NCBI RefSeq assembly: GCF_020184175.1
Contig: NC_065531.1
Location: 25,379,213-25,443,212 of the forward strand
DNA length: 64,000 nt
Source of the DNA: Aphis gossypii
Lineage: Eukaryota; Arthropoda; Insecta; Hemiptera; Aphididae
Reading direction: 5' to 3'
The notes under the pieces were generated by a model. It was not told the DNA's origin, made no database searches, and saw only the letters and a program-made list of their open reading frames with translations. The position numbers and the translations under genes are program-made. Position 1 is the stretch's first letter; the number at the start of each line of letters is the position of its first letter. This document shows, piece after piece, positions 61,401 through 64,000 of this stretch.

Positions 61401-64000
61401 CATACTCCTAACTTCTGCAAATTATTTATTTGAATATATATGCATAGACTTGATACTTGTTTTATGACAGCAAATTTCAACAACAAAACAGGAGAAATCG
61501 TATGTACAGGTTTTGACTTTCGAGTAATCCTTATCATTGAGAAGTTCACTGTAATAGATTGGTTAAATTTAAATTTAATAATAAAACATTATATTATTCG
61601 AAAATCGGTTCTAAACGAAAACGTATCTGGCGTCTGCCTCTATTTCTAAGAATATTTTATAATAATGCGATAAGTAATTTTAATTTATTTTAGTAACATG
61701 GTACTTATGTCAAACTATTTTTTTGCATATTAATTGTCGCGATTTTAATGAATTTAATCATCATTTGAACTTGAAACACTTAAAAATAAATGCAATTGTT
61801 ATTATAATATACGAGAATTTTTGATACTTTTAACTAGAGTAGAATAATTTACGAGGAACCATGTATTATATTTTAAAAATAATTTTCTTTTTAAAAAAAG
61901 GTTTATCAACAAAATTTAAGGAAAAATCAAAATTTCTAAAATTTTTAATTCCTATGCTTTCTATTATGGCTTAAAAATATCCAATATATTTTTAAAATCA
62001 TATCATGACTGGAAAAACAAAAATTAAAAATTGGATTCGATGTTGACTTATAAGTTAATAATTGGTGTTAGTAGTAGTATATGAAATTATAATGCAATAA
62101 ATAGTAATTATCACATAGGCGCTACTTAATATAATATTATTACCTATAGCCACTTTGTGATTTGTTTTTTACAACAATTTTTCAATCTACTACTTATTAC
62201 TACTATATCTATAAAATATAAATTATTAATTTTTAAAACTAGCACAGCTATAAACTTTCTTGGTCTCATTTTTTGTATTGTTCTGTTAAGAGTTAATAAA
62301 TCAATTCATGTAAAAGCTAAAAGCTTTATTGAAGCTACCCCCTGCAGTCGTCATAAAAACGCAAATATAATATGCTTTTACTTATAGTTTTATACCTGTC
62401 TATTTTATGGACATATATTGATATATTTATAAGAGTACAATAAAATAACTCCCGCGGTTAAGTTACTCACTGTCAGACTATATGGCTATCCAATAGAGTT
62501 TACGTGTTCTAATAAGTCGTTTGCATATTAGAGAGAGTAATGTACACCGCGCGTATAAGCGATAATTAAAATAATTACATACATTTACGCGTAATAAATC
62601 GTTATTAATCGGTGCACACAAAATACAAATGTTATAAGACTATAATATTATAATATATTATAGTAACACTAGAGTAGGACATGTAAATAAACACATAATA
62701 TATGATTTGTTTGTGTGTGTTTTTATTGTATAGCGTAATAAGTGTTTAGAAAGTAATAATTCTTACATCTTGGTTTGCCTAAGAAAATAATAATGAAAAA
62801 AAAAATTTAAAACCCAAGTGCAGTGGCGTTGTTGGTCGCATGCAAACACGACTAAATACAATATTACACTCTTATGTATATAACATAATATTATTATACC
62901 TATAGCTCTATTATACATATAGCAAGTATACTCTATACACTGTTATGTATATAGCGCAGAGTGTCAGAGATATCAAAATGAAATCATTTGCCAGTTTTGC
63001 GCAATACATTTATTTTTGTAATCCATTATTACATTATATATATATATATATATAATACAGGTCTCTGTATAATACATAACTCAATAAAAATATATGGGCG
63101 ACACCTTTTGACCCGCGATCCGTCAAGCTGCCGGGAGGTCGTCGACGATTCGTGCAGGCCGTACACCGTTAGCGCGTAATATTATTACATTACATATTAT
63201 TATTATACGGCTCGGTCGGGTCTTCCTGGGGCCCATTTAATTTATTACAAAAATGAATATATTAACGCACATTTTATAATATTATCATTTTTGTCGAAAC
63301 AACTAAGCATTATCCTCCGTATTCCTCCGTTGACGTTCATTATACGAATTATGTGGGACATAGACCGCCGCCACCAATAATGCTGTAGTCTCACTATTTG
63401 TTATTAGTATTTAACTTGTAAGTAATTTCGTATACTAAATTAACTTAACTTATCTACAGATACGTTCTACCTATCGTAGAATGGTGTGAAATATCAATAA
63501 GTTCGTTGTACAAATAAAGTGAAATTATAATCTATAATTATTTTGAAAATTCAATCGTGTATACTGTATAGACTTAATAGTTAATATATTTATTGGCAGT
63601 TATCAAAAAATCTTAAAAATTCTAAAAGTATATAAATGCTTGTCAATAAAAACAATAATTAAAGTATACCACATTACTTAACTTCGGGAGGGTATAGAGA
63701 TATAGTGGTGCGTGACGTGACACGTGTGATGCACATATTAGTATAATAAAACTTTAACTTCATCTTTTTTCTCTAAATAGTAAATAGACAAAAACAATAT
63801 ATAAAGTTATTTGAATTTATATACACTTAATAACGACTAAAATATTGAAAATTAAATTTCCATCTAACTTATCTTGAACTTAGAATAATTTTCATCGATA
63901 TAAGCATAACAAAATGTTATATATTTATAATTTTCTTTATGCTTAATGAGTATAATATTTTATAATAACAAAAGGCAGAGATGCGATTATACGTAAAAGT
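55406..64000. other. Presumed long first intron / unassigned AT-rich sequence
   Basis: No convincing exon continuing the signal-peptide exon was found. The stretch is AT-rich with simple repeats ((TA)n at about 63036-63054, (CA)n at about 57862-57875). A minus-strand open frame at 55730-56014 is discussed as a finding. A GC-richer patch at about 63095-63240 has no recognised function. Confidence 0.4.

Noticed and set aside
1..64000. tRNA, rRNA or CRISPR features
   Set aside because: No cloverleaf with intact B-box-like GGTTCGA context, no rRNA-like blocks and no regularly spaced repeat-spacer array were seen; CRISPR arrays are not expected in an insect nuclear genome.

Overview
The window looks like nuclear DNA of a hemipteran insect, most likely an aphid. 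It is very AT-rich, has short GT-AG introns (many 60-90 bp), many TAGGTA/TACCTA-type strings and scattered insect telomere-type TTAGG runs, and carries typical insect nuclear genes. The species call is inference; the gene calls come from reading translated exons and checking that splice phases close.

Layout. 1-5048: AT-rich non-coding sequence with one probable degraded DNA element (about 3683-4447). 5049-6560: three tandem 511-bp cassettes on the minus strand, each holding two exon-like blocks with intact splice signals whose phases chain together; this is the least explained item here. 6567-11465: a decayed Ty3/gypsy-type LTR retrotransposon (minus strand) inserted against the third cassette, itself hit by a hAT-type MITE and by a TTAGG-type patch. 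11495-14359: a repeat graveyard with a TTAGG hairpin, a long inverted repeat, a THAP/P-element-type transposase relic (minus) and a hAT transposase 3' fragment (plus) lying within it. 14360-16766: non-coding, with a 46-bp perfect palindrome bounded by perfect 8-bp direct repeats.

Genes. 16767-23998 (+): PDPR, the regulatory subunit of pyruvate dehydrogenase phosphatase, 14 coding exons, 907 aa, with an acylphosphatase gene (20978-21277, minus) nested in intron 10. 29577-35611 (+): SND1/Tudor-SN, 15 exons, 919 aa, behind a GC-rich promoter region. 38957-42579 (+): ADP/ATP translocase, 3 exons, 303 aa, with a CRE-like site and an inverted CCAAT box upstream. 47001-49000 (+): a short swiprosin/EFHD2-type double EF-hand protein, 142 aa, convergent with an unrecognised two-exon gene (50075-50622, minus, 159 aa). 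55303-55405 (+): the first coding exon of a probably secreted protein; no second exon was recognised in the remaining 8.6 kb.

There is no operon-like logic. PDPR and the ADP/ATP carrier both serve mitochondrial energy metabolism, but their proximity is probably incidental. The coding genes are intact, while every transposon open reading frame seen is broken. The clearest candidates for something undescribed are the phase-closed exon cassettes (5077-6517), the palindrome with target-site-like repeats (16196-16257), and a short box shared by four sites that is present in only one LTR of the retroelement.
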